DNA from: Brevipalpus yothersi
Lineage: Eukaryota > Arthropoda > Arachnida > Trombidiformes > Tenuipalpidae
Assembly (NCBI GenBank): GCA_003956705.1
Contig: QZCP01000052.1
Coordinates: 216,099 to 280,098 of the forward strand
Length of the DNA stretch: 64,000 bases
Reading direction: 5' to 3'
A program made the position numbers and the translations under genes. Positions 15,301 to 25,683 of the stretch are shown in pieces. Numbering within the stretch: the first letter of the stretch is position 1; every line of letters begins with the position of its first letter. The notes below the pieces were generated by a model. It made no database searches. It was not told where the DNA came from and was given only the letters and a program-made list of their open reading frames with translations.

Positions 15301-15671
15301 ATAAGCGGCTTGAAGGCTATGATCGCATAACTTTGGATGAGGACACTCTTCTATCAGGATTCCTTCCTCTGTGCGTTGCTCCGAATGCTTGTTCTTATGC
15401 TCTCTCTCCAGGCGATAAGGTAGAGATATTCATTCACTTCCCTCAGATTCTATCTCTAAAACGCTTTATTTTTCAGGAGAAAGCAAGAACTTCCCTACGA
15501 ATCACTCGAATTAAGCTTTTTGGCCAATATCTATGTGGAAAAGTAAAACCTTACCTCGTGTATGACGTAGGAAATGGACGTTTTTGGTCTTGTGTTCCAG
15601 CAAAAACAACTCACAAAGTGAACTTTAATCAGCAAACGCGAGCAAATGTTGAAAATGGAGCTCATGCATGA
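12305..15671 (+). CDS. SMG6/EST1A-like NMD factor without a PIN nuclease domain, 933 aa
   Basis: Nonsense-mediated-decay factor of the SMG5/6/7 family, closest to SMG6. Exons: 12305-12577, 12658-13982, 14044-14122, 14192-14302, 14361-14534, 14606-14667, 14763-15131, 15206-15419 and 15477-15671; frame is kept throughout. Residues 10-19 (RPERQIYQPP) match the exon-junction-complex-binding motif of SMG6. A Gln/His-rich stretch lies at about 126-172. The 14-3-3-like/TPR core begins near residue 362; SYYLKAHQIAPRMG, AVYNYMRSLAA and RRFVLSFLHVHGKLFT all match SMG6. The last conserved block is LLSGFLPLCVAP (about 846), followed by a region matching SMG6 up to where its acidic linker would start. Then the frame stops. 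SMG6 normally continues through that linker into a C-terminal PIN endonuclease of roughly 180 residues; no such frame exists before the next gene. The N-terminal motif and block spacing argue against SMG7 or SMG5. Confidence 0.9.
12758..12900 (+). repeat. CAA/CAC/CAG codon repeat encoding a Gln/His tract
   Basis: Imperfect trinucleotide-type repeat inside exon 2 of the SMG6-like gene, coding for alternating Gln and His with a few Pro. It lies in the disordered N-terminal half, between the exon-junction motif and the 14-3-3-like fold, and is likely length-variable. Confidence 0.85.
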
Positions 15672-16433
15672 TCTTTTTTAGCCCTTTATTGGCCTTTTTA
15701 GCGCTTAAGACTCTAATTGAAAATGTTCTCATGTATAAAGAATCTCAATGCTTCTCTTAAGCAAATGATGGAATTCTCAGTCAAATGAGAATAATTTTCA
15801 TCATTTTTTGATTTGTCTCTAGATCTCTTTTATTCCAACGTCCAGTCATATTTATGGTTCTACTGAACGTCTGCTCTACCCAGATCACTTCAAGATATGG
15901 GTAACGGTCATGGTTTGAATTCTAATTCTTTCTCAATATTTCGGAATGATACGAATGCTGACAGTCTCCGTTTCTATACTCTTTTTTAATTAGAGTAGCT
16001 AAGATGTTTTCTCGATCTTTCAATTTGATTTGTAGATCTGCTCAAAAATAACCGATCTGCTGGTATCTGGCTGCTTTTAAATGTCATCCATGATGGCCTG
16101 ATCCTCATCTGTTATCATTTGTTGAGCTATTTGTTCTGGAATCTTAATTGAAACAAAGAAACTGTCCTGTTTACTCTCTCCAAAAACTTCCAAACTTTTG
16201 TCCGTTCGAGTATTATTACTATCTTATTGTCCATTGACTCTGCATTCTGAGGAGGCATCTCATTTTTGATTTTTTATTCATTTCAAAAATTTATTGTGAA
16301 AAATTGGTAATTTCAACATTAAACAATTACTGAATCCAATAGATAATTTTTTTCTTCTTCAACTAAACATTTTACTTAAAATCAATGTCTACTCCAATGA
16401 TACATGCAACGCATCAGTATCACTTCGATATGA
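15672..16433. other. Convergent 3' region between the SMG6-like gene and the HSF-domain gene
   Basis: No open frame of useful length on the plus strand, so a missing PIN domain is not hidden here as one exon. Two AATAAA signals on the minus strand (TTTATT on plus at 16273-16278 and 16290-16295) lie about 140-160 bases beyond the stop of the HSF-domain gene and are plausible poly(A) signals for it. Confidence 0.6.
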
Positions 16434-18790
16434 TCAAAAGAAATAAGAATCAGAGGGAGTATCACTTGCAAATACTGAATCAAATGCTGAAAGCGGTCTG
16501 TTCTCAACACGGCCTCGACTAGGCATTCCTCGATAACTTGAGGTGTAGTTATCATTGGAATCATTCTCTGCATCCTCATCCTCTTCTTCTTCTTCGTCTT
16601 CGTCTTCGTCTTCCTCATCTTCTTCGTCTGAGTCATCATCATTCTCTCTATTACAATATTGATTGGAGATCTCATTATCTTCATCTTGATCTTCCTCATC
16701 CTCATCATCCTCATCAGTTCTAGCCTCTTGATTTTCACTGTCTTCATCTCTAACACCATAATTTCGATAGACGAAATTATGTTGCGGATTTCGTGGACTC
16801 TGAAGCGAATAGCTCGAATCTTCTGACCGATTTCGCTCTTCACTCTCTTCATCATCATCCGACAAATCTTCCACATTGATCACATCGTTTTCATCATCAT
16901 CTTCATCATCCTCATCGTCATCCTCTTGGGAACGATGCTTGAGTGATCCACCAAACGGTGATCGTTGTTGCTGATCTAGCCTATCATGATCTCTCTGGTG
17001 TTGGCGATTCAGTTGATTTGATGATCCAGCATCGTTACCCGGAAAGAAAGGGAACATCGGTGGAGAAGATATCACATCACAAGGGGTGCCACCAAATCGT
17101 CCCATCGATGGATACTGATGATGATGCTGGTGGGATGGCATCATACCGGATGGAACTATAGTCGAATCATTTGAACGACGATGGTGCTTGCGAAAATCCA
17201 ACGGTTCTTGCATTCGTGAGTTATCTAACTCTTCATCATTGTTAGGAATCAAAAGTTGCCGGAACTTTTGCACTGGAACTGATAGATTATTGGAATTATC
17301 TCGAATCGATGGACTGTATCGACGAGAAGTGGAGCTACTGCTGTGATGTGCTGATGATGAAGATGATGAGGGAGATATGGCAGATAAATTCAAATGTTGT
17401 GGACATGAGACATGAGTTTCATGGAAGTTACTCATGGAAGCTGCCATCGGTTCATTAATGAATAAAGATGTGCTCTCCAAAACTTTTTGAGGTGACATGT
17501 GTGGGAACCGCATTTTACCAGAATAATCTAAATCATTCCAAAAAGATGATGATGTTCCTCCCCTTTCATCGCCTCTTTGTGAATTAAATCGAGGATCTGT
17601 CATATCACGAATCACTTGATTGGTTGATAGAAAGAAGAAGAGACAGAAAGAAAGAGAGAGAGAAAGAGAGGGAGAGAGAGAAAAGAGAGAGAGAGAGATG
17701 GAAAGGTGGTAGAAAAAAAAATCGATTAGCATAACCTGGAAATGGACCTCAAATCATTATTACGCTTTGTTTTTGAGTAGCTAATTTTTTGAGAATTTAG
17801 AGTGCCTCAAAAATGATAGAGTGTTCTGGGTGATGGTTATCGTAATGTTAGTGGAACTTGGAGTAACGGCTGTTTTCAGATGCCTCTATTTTATCTGACA
17901 CTCATTAGAAATAGAAAGCCCTACTCTCTCTCTCTCTCAACCGTCATTAAGGGGAATGAGAAAATGTTTGCGGAGAGAAAAAATCCCCGTAAGAAAATAT
18001 TCAAATATTCTCGAAATTCTCTCTCTTTCTCATACCACCTTAACACATAAGTGACATTGAACCTTAATACCTCTAACCTTAATGATATGCTCAGTAAATT
18101 GGAGGGAATTTTCCCGAACTTGAATGAAATAGATAATGCAAAGTGAATCCAGTAGATGGGATATTCCCAATTATTATAGGATGAACGGAAAATTTTTCTT
18201 TCTCTCCTTAGCTACACTTTCTCTTTTCCCTCCTTTGATTACGAAATTAAGAAGGAGAAAGATAAATTAATTAAGATAAGTAAGAAAGTGACTAAGTAAC
18301 ACTAACGGTATGTGTGTGCAAATCAATTGTTCTACTAATACTTACTGTGTGATTGCCGGTCATTTGTTGGTACTTGTTGGTGGGAATTCTGTTGATTTGG
18401 ATACCTTCGAGTAACTCCTTTCAACAAATCGGATCTTCCTCGACGAAAATTGGGATGACGATATTCGTGGACATCTGTTTGATTGTTAACTTTTCGAAAG
18501 CCATACAAATTTAATTGTCGAATAAATGAGGCCATATTGTTGGTTTTGAAAGTTGTCGCTCGTTTTGATAGATATTTCTCTTGAAATGAACTCAAATCAA
18601 TTTGAAGTGTTTCACCACTTTCAGTCCAAGTTATCGATGTATCATTTGGATCTTCCACAATATTCCAAAGTTTCTGTGGAAATTTAACTGATGATGAAGA
18701 ACTCGATTGTGCATTAGCTGATGATGATGATCCAGGTGATGTTTCCTCATATCGTTGATCAGGATTACTATTCAATGGTGATGAAGCCAT
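16434..18790 (-). CDS. Heat-shock-factor-type DNA-binding protein with acidic C-terminus, about 541 aa
   Basis: Probable nuclear transcription factor with an HSF-type winged-helix domain. Exon 1 is 18790-18346 (donor GTAAGT) and exon 2 is 17614-16434; the intron ends in a long pyrimidine tract and CAATCAAG. The DNA-binding domain spans about residues 35-130: FPQKLWNIVEDP, ITWTESGE, and the recognition helix SFIRQLNLYGFRKV. The preceding FKTNNMASFIRQ resembles HSF5 more than HSF1. No heptad hydrophobic (HR-A/B) trimerisation region is recognisable after it. The remaining 400 residues are Ser-rich, then strongly acidic (Asp/Glu runs encoded at about 16560-16940). The start used is the first in-frame ATG. 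The frame stays open upstream to a possible acceptor at 18886/18887, so an additional 5' exon may exist. Not the classical heat-shock regulator, in my reading. Confidence 0.83.
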
Positions 18791-21700
18791 CTTTCGCTTT
18801 CGATTTGATTTATTGGACACAGATAACTTTTTGAGATCAGATTTGGTAACTTTGCGAAACCTGAATCGTAGAGTCGATTGGCTGGTCTAAAATCGACGAT
18901 GAAACATGAACAAAAAGAGAAAGAGAGAGAAAAAAAACAACGGTAAAAATATAATCACAACTTATTGGAATGAATTTTATCCATAGAAATTCAATTAGAA
19001 TACATAATCATGATGATAAAATTGAAAATTAAGACAAAGATAAGACAAGATGAGTAAAAATGTCGGCTAATCGATTGAAGTTCTTTTTTCACATCTCATG
19101 ATCTCATGATTGACTTAGGATACGGAATTTTAGATCCATAAATATGGAAGGAGTATATTAATTCCAAAGATTTTATGTGAGCACAAGATTCTAGTACCGA
19201 ATTAATGTCTCTATCAATCCCTATCATAGTCTTTGTGGAAGCTTAATTGGATTCGTGAAGTGAAATCATACGATTCTGATCTTCCGGTAAACTGATGGAT
19301 CAAAGTTTATATCCTCTGTTCGCATTTCTAATCGAAGAAAAAAACGAATGTCTTATCGAGAGAATAAAAATATGATTGTATTATAGGATAAAATGATCAA
19401 TCTGTTATCTCGGCTGTAAGACATGCTTCAGAATTGAAGTGTACAGAAACATGGGCTGTAGCTACTTATATTCGATATTGTTCAGAATTAGTTATTCGAA
19501 GGCAAAATTAAATACGCAGTTCCTCTTCACCGCACAACGGAAAATCATAGCGATAATCGATACTTTTCAAACGATAAAATTCACTTGTAATTGATGATGA
19601 AATTTTTCAAATTCATAAAGTCATGATCAAAAATCGAAACAGACAAAATCATAATCACTATCTGATAATCAAGCTAATATCGTGGAAAAAGAAAGTTTAT
19701 GGAAACAAAAAAGAAAGTTTATCGTCGATAATCTGTCTCTCTTACCGAATAAACGATTGTATTATACTGTTGATATATACACACATACAGAGGATGAGAA
19801 AGAGAGAGAGAGAGTGAAAAAGCAGTAATGATAATTGATGGAAGAATGATTGTCGATAACGAGAAGACAAAAAATGTTTTCACACGGATCAACAAAAATG
19901 ATCCAAATGAATACCAATCGCCAATTGAGTGTCTTTTTATTTATTTCGAAAAAAGAACTACTCCTGCGTGAGGCACATACACTAAGAAGAAAAAAAAATA
20001 ATGGTTAATGGAAGTCTTCCTATTCGTCTATCCTGTTCTAGCCGGCAACTTATGGATGAAAACGGACTAGTCAATTCAAGCATTTCAAGCATCAGCCCAT
20101 CCTTTTCTATCATGAAGGATGGCCATCCAATCTCCTCCTACTCTTCTCAGCATCTTCTGAAACAGCCTCCACTGTCACAGCATGATCTTTGTCCTTCCTA
20201 CTTTTCCCGCATCTTTCTTGTTCTCTCTTTCTTCTCTCTTTCTCTTCCTCTCTGAAATTATTTTACGGGATGGACTTTCAGAACGTTGCCCACTTTTTCT
20301 TTTACCGACGGCACGTGTACATTCGCTTTTCTAGAACGTTTGTAGAGTGTCAATTCAAAACCTTATCTCATTGGCACCGTGTATTTTTCTTCTTTTCCAT
20401 GGACAATTTGAAATAATTATACAGGGAGAGAGAATGATCATTCATCTGATAGTGTGTATCTGATTGAGACGATGATCATCAGCAGATACAGCATTTCGAT
20501 ATCTTTCCCTTCAATCAGGCTTTTCTTTTTTTCCCTCATATATTTTTCTATTAATCTAATCTATGTATTCATTGTTCTATTATGAACTTCAAACTTTTCT
20601 GGACACTTTCTACCAAGTATCAGTATCATATGATATCTATCTCACCGTAGAGACCGTTTTGTTCCCACCGACTTGATAGTTATGAAGTTTGATAATTTTG
20701 CGAACCTCACCAACCCAAATACAGAAAATGAGAAAAACTAATCTGTATACAATATTGAGACAGTGCTCATCAGCATTTTGATTCCATAAATTGACGGTAT
20801 TCTCTCACGTTTTATTTATTCTTACTGCAGACATTAACCTTCTTTATCAATAAGGCAAGGCAAGACAAAGAGAGAGAGAGAGAGAGAAACAGTCACAGTA
20901 TTCTAGTAATCAATATGATGACTTATTTCACTCATCTCTGAGACGCCTTTTTAACTGTGATCTGCAAAAGTTATCAAATGAAGAGCATCTCGCTCTCATC
21001 TTTCTCTTTTTCCCTCTCTTATCCCTTTCGTAACTATGATTTCTCAGATTATGAAAAGATTATTGATCACTTCCGTAGGAGAGTGAATTTTTGAATTCAA
21101 CAAAATTTCAAAAAATAAAGAGATATAAAAATTTGCCCAAAAAATTAGAAAAAAATATCTACCAGAATTTTTCTAGCCAGTAATTAAAAATATATCATGA
21201 TAGTAGAGATACTCTCTCTTTTCACCTCAGTCTCAATGAATATCAATGAATATGTGACTCATAATCTGAAATATAATCATTCATCATGAAAAACTCGATG
21301 TCTCCCCTGTTTTTCCTAGACAGGTTTCTATTCTAAGTGATTGAAGAGGCTTTTTAAAACTTCTCTCTCTGTATGTGTGTAACAAGATACCTCCGCTCGA
21401 CGGAATGAATTCTAATCTTAACTAAAATAGTAATTAGAAAACTGTAGCATTCACACTGGCTGGGGTTGAGGAAGAGGGGAGGTGAGTCTGGATGGGTAGT
21501 TTGTAACAGACTTTTTTTTTGCTCATATATGTGCACCCTAATTGAGTCCACTATTCATCTCTCTGTTCACCATTGTTATCAAAGAGTTATCAGATAGTGT
21601 CAAAGAGAATACAAATATAGCGATTGACGTATTTGACAGACCCTAAAATATTCTCTTCTTCCAGATATTATCTCATTTTTTGGAATAAATTAACAGCCTG

Positions 21701-23631
21701 ATTGGATTGAATATCGATAGTCCAATATCATATTCCCCAGATTGACGCTCTTCTGACGCAAATCAGCGTCAATGGTCAAACTGGTCCATGGGAACGCCTT
21801 GGAAAGTTCGTTGAGAGAAGAGAGAAAAAAAATTCATCTCAATATTTAACAGAATAAATTTTAACAGAACAATTAGACAATATAACTTTTCCAAAATCAT
21901 ATCAATATGATGATAATTGCTCATGCTTTCTCTCTCTCTCTCCCAGCACCGAACTTCATCTTTCCCTGGAATCAAGAATCGTGTGAAAAATTAAACGATC
22001 TCTAAAAAAATTGATGAAGAGTGTGAAAAATATCGAATACTCTTTAACCAGAAACTACAATAAAAGCAAAATAAAACCAACACTGGTCAAAATTTCTACA
22101 ACACTAATCAAAATGAGAACAACATCCTTGAGTACCTGGGTCAGATCACCCATTCAAATCGAAATGAAACCTACAGATTCATTATCAAAAAAACACAAGT
22201 CAAAATGAGCAAACCACTGGAGGCAAGCGAACCTTTAGATTATTGAAAACTGATAGAAAATTCAACAGTATCGACCAATTTTCATGAAAAAGTTTTTTCA
22301 GTTTCATAGCGGCCTTCTATAAGTTTCTCCAAGAATCCCCTGGTCTGAGAAACCAGGTAAAAGAAATCTAAACTCCATTTCCTATGAATTTTTCAGAATG
22401 GTGAAAGCTCAGATCTCGGATAATTAACTCCTGAAAATGTTCTAATTATCATATGAACGATAAAAATATGCCTAGATTCAGTCGAAAAGTTAAGAACCAA
22501 TGTTGCAGTGTTGTAATTATGACTCATCATCATCAAAAGAGAGGAGAAGGGCCAAACCTTTGAATCCAGAGAAATTTGATAATCATGAACATCAATCTGA
22601 GGAATACATATTTTTATCACATACCTCGACTCTGGTTCCTACGTAGAGTACCATTTTTGCTTGAGAATTTGAATTCCGATTTTACGTAGATTCAAGGTAA
22701 GATCAGGAGCGGAAATCCTGCTTCGAGAAAAACACACTGTATCCGTACCTGATGGTAACTGAAAATATTGATGGAAAATATGGAATTATGAGATTAATTC
22801 ATATGCTGATCACCTCTCATACCTTGTCAGTATCACTTACCTTTCAATGAGAAATAGTTTCTTAGTGAAACGGTAGTTTACGTTCGAAGAGTAGAACGAT
22901 TCACCTGTTCCTTAATCGTCTTTCTCTCTCTTTCTCTCTCTCGGTCAATATGACCAATAGATATTTTATAAATGGATTAAAATTCACTGGAACTTGATTC
23001 ACATCAACCAGATATTAAAAATAGTTTGAAAATTATCACCCAAGTGGGCCATCCATACACAGAAACACATATGTTCTTACAGGCAGATGTAAATGCTTAT
23101 CGATAGTGGAACGTATCATTATTCAAGATCTAATGAAATGAAATGATTCCAACGCGAGCAAAATTAATAGATAGAAATCCATATATATTAATAGATGATA
23201 GACATTCGATGTTGATTGCTTATCCTTTTATGTCGTCATTCGCCAAATGTACTAGACATTTAGTGGGGCTTGACCAAGTGATAATAATTATTATTGGGGC
23301 ACCAAAAAAACTAATTACAAATGCATACTGGTTGACCCCAATTGTGTTGGACCGTTTTGAAGAGATCAGATGATGAACATTATTGGCTTGTGGATATATG
23401 TGGTATCATTTGTCTTAAAATTCAATTTTGATCGTTTTTTCTAGATTATCTCTGAGAGTGACATGCATCTCGGAGTGATGACCATCTCGATCTTCCTCAC
23501 CAACAGCTCATCACCGATGGCGAGCCATCAGTGCAAGTGAACTCATAACGAACTCTGAGACTGGTGCATTAGGCGACTAGCATGATGATTATAACTTCTA
23601 ATAACTATTCCGATGAAAAGAGATGATCGTT
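18791..23631. other. Large non-coding stretch upstream of the HSF-domain gene
   Basis: About 4.8 kb with no gene I can support. It holds short GA/CT runs (for example about 20873-20887 and 22920-22942) and scattered short frames. The most protein-like is 20001-20255 (+), 84 codons, Ser-rich, followed by a pyrimidine tract; it lacks a good splice donor and no family is recognisable. The region probably carries the HSF-domain gene's 5' UTR, promoter and possibly non-coding exons. Confidence 0.4.
20312..20341. promoter_or_regulatory. E-box (CACGTG) next to a heat-shock-element-like motif
   Basis: CACGTG at 20312-20317 is followed at 20329-20341 by TTCTAGAACGTTT, which fits two and nearly three inverted nTTCn/nGAAn units of a heat shock element. 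It lies about 1.5 kb upstream of the HSF-domain gene start. Short motifs of this kind also occur by chance. Confidence 0.25.
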
Positions 23632-24429
23632 TCAAGTGAACAACGATCCGTATGGTGTTGAATATGGAATCGATGAGAAATCATTTTGGCTTTGAGGTGA
23701 TGCAAAATTAGCCACCTCATCATCATCTTCCTCCTCATCAGAACTTATCTCCATCGTTGGACTCGAATTATACGGTAAAGTGTAGGAACGTTCTAAGATA
23801 CTTGGATCAACACTGGCATCAGTGACAGTATTGATAGCATCATCAGTAGTTGGATTATTTGGAGAAGAAGATGATGATAATGATGTTATTGATGATGGAA
23901 GTGATTTTGATCTACTCGATGCTGCTGCTAAATGATCCTCGTGATCAGCATAATACGCACGCCACATGTCCGCTGGTGAAGCATGATCAATTAAATATGC
24001 CAAAAGTCCGACAGGCTTACCTCGTCCACGATTGGTGATGAAGCCAGCCGGTAAACCATAGGGAATTGGACGTTTCCTGTAACCATGTTTCAGAGAATAA
24101 TGAAGGTGATGGTGATCATTATCAGAGGATGGTAACAATGGTGGTGAATCGAGTTGAGTTTCGCTCATTGAACTCAAAGTGCTGAATAAGTCTCGGTTAT
24201 TTTGATGATCATTTGCATAATTGTGAATATGCGATTGACCATGAGGCCTGGGAACAATTTTTGGCCACACTTTATCCTTGATATGGATGTCATTCTCATA
24301 GTCCGGATGTATATCATAATGTCCAAAACGTATGGTATAAAATAGTCGATCAAAAAGTGGTAATTCGAAGCAACTTATTGGAGTGATAACCAAATCAATT
24401 GACAACGTGAACACAAGCCATTTAAACAT
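23632..24429 (-). CDS. Unrecognised secreted, prohormone-like protein, 265 aa
   Basis: Single open frame starting at the ATG at 24429 (MFKWLVFTLSIDLVI). The first 23 or so residues form a typical signal peptide ending near ISCFE, so the product is probably secreted. Two stretches look conserved rather than low-complexity: one just after the leader (LFDRLFYTIRFGHYDIHP and KVWPKIVPRPHG), and a central block after a basic RKR site (GLPAGFITNRGRGKPVGLL then YLIDHASPADMWRAYY). RKR followed by Pro could be a convertase site, and GK follows within the block. The rest is rich in Ser, His, Asn and Asp, ending in an acidic patch (SDEEEDDDE). No known family comes to mind; a neuropeptide precursor or other secreted signal is a guess. 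Its upstream neighbour egghead is on the same strand, 1.25 kb away. Confidence 0.65.
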   Translation of the reverse strand: MFKWLVFTLSIDLVITPISCFELPLFDRLFYTIRFGHYDIHPDYENDIHIKDKVWPKIVPRPHGQSHIHNYANDHQNNRDLFSTLSSMSETQLDSPPLLPSSDNDHHHLHYSLKHGYRKRPIPYGLPAGFITNRGRGKPVGLLAYLIDHASPADMWRAYYADHEDHLAAASSRSKSLPSSITSLSSSSSPNNPTTDDAINTVTDASVDPSILERSYTLPYNSSPTMEISSDEEEDDDEVANFASPQSQNDFSSIPYSTPYGSLFT

Positions 24430-25683
24430 GATAACGATATTCAACAATATTTATTTATTTATTTTTTGATACAGATGAATATTTTGTTCCTTCTTTCACC
24501 TTTCGAAAACTACAGATTCCATAAGGATCACATTTCCAATCGGTGAAAGTCGAAAAAACTTTTCCTCCGACTGATGGGGAAGAAGGAAAGAAAGATACAT
24601 ACACGAGTTCTATCATGTACAAGATGAAGATATGTAATGAATCGAGATTTTGCTGGAGTATGAAGGATAAAGTTCATTCCATCATCATCCAGATGAGCTC
24701 AACAGTTGTGTAACGATTAGCACGATGCTCATTAGACGAATTTTTTTTTCTCCTCAAACCGATTCTAAGTTTGGTGTCATAATTTGTATGTGTGTGTCCT
24801 ACTGGCAGAAAAATGTTCTTTCTTTCTCTCTTATTCTCAGGATGTAATATTTATGGTCTACATGTTTCGCACTGATAGAGCAATAAATAGCCCCCAAAAA
24901 ATTCTCTCATCTATCTGTCAGTATGCATGATGATACTGATAATGTTGATGTTGGTGCTGATGAAGACAATAATAGTCAATGATATTCAGATTAACAGAAA
25001 AAAATGTGCTACTACACCAACTGATTATCTTGAATGATGAGAGCGGACCAAAAGAGTGATTCTCTTTTTGTTAATCTTATTTGATTGTAAAGTGGAAAAA
25101 GAGAGAGAGAAATGTTTGATGACAAAGTTTTTTGTCCATAAGTTACCTTAATCATGGTAGAATAGAAGGAAAAGCTGCACTTATCTAGTTCACTCTGGCG
25201 AGGCTTTTATCTAGAGCATTCTCTCAACTAAATTAGAGAAAAAAATAAGATAAAAACAAATGAAGATTTGTTCGCTTGCACTCACCACTAACCTACGATT
25301 CTGGCTCTATTATCAGTCATGAGTAAAGTTTATCATAACATCTTGACCGAAGCTAAGATGTCTCATGCTTGATCCCATTTCTTTTTTCGTTATCTTCATC
25401 GTTAAGGTTTTTTCGGAATTTTTCTTTCGCTCTTCTTCTTCTTCTTCTTTCTCTTCTTCTTACAATTGAAAGTTACAAGTAAGCAATTATTTGGAATATC
25501 AACAAACTCTTCGGTGGTGATGATGATAATGATGATTATGTTCGGTAGAATGTATCAATAAATGTGGGGGAGTACATCAAAACATGAAAGTCAAATAAAT
25601 TAATTTTTAATTTGGGCTGTTCTTTTACTCTTAATAAGTGTTTATGTGTGTGTGTGTGTCTGTGAATGTGTGTTGATAAAAAT
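24430..25683. other. Intergenic region between egghead and the secreted-protein gene
   Basis: AT-rich and non-coding. A CTT repeat lies at about 25431-25461 and a GT run at about 25646-25658. No exon-like frame is seen. It should contain the egghead 3' UTR and the promoter of the secreted-protein gene. Confidence 0.45.

Noticed and set aside
12305..15671. Assignment as SMG7 or SMG5
   Set aside because: SMG7 would explain the missing PIN, but the N-terminal EJC motif and residue-by-residue pattern (SYYLKAHQIAP, HVHGKLFT, LLSGFLPL) follow SMG6.
15840..15930. Possible extra SMG6 exon after TTTGTCTCTAG
   Set aside because: A short frame (ISFIPTSSHIYG) is open, but the needed upstream donor is poor and no PIN acidic residues appear.
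18791..18820. Longer N-terminus of the HSF-domain protein starting at 18820
   Set aside because: It begins at GTG, not ATG; coding may continue upstream only if another exon is spliced in.
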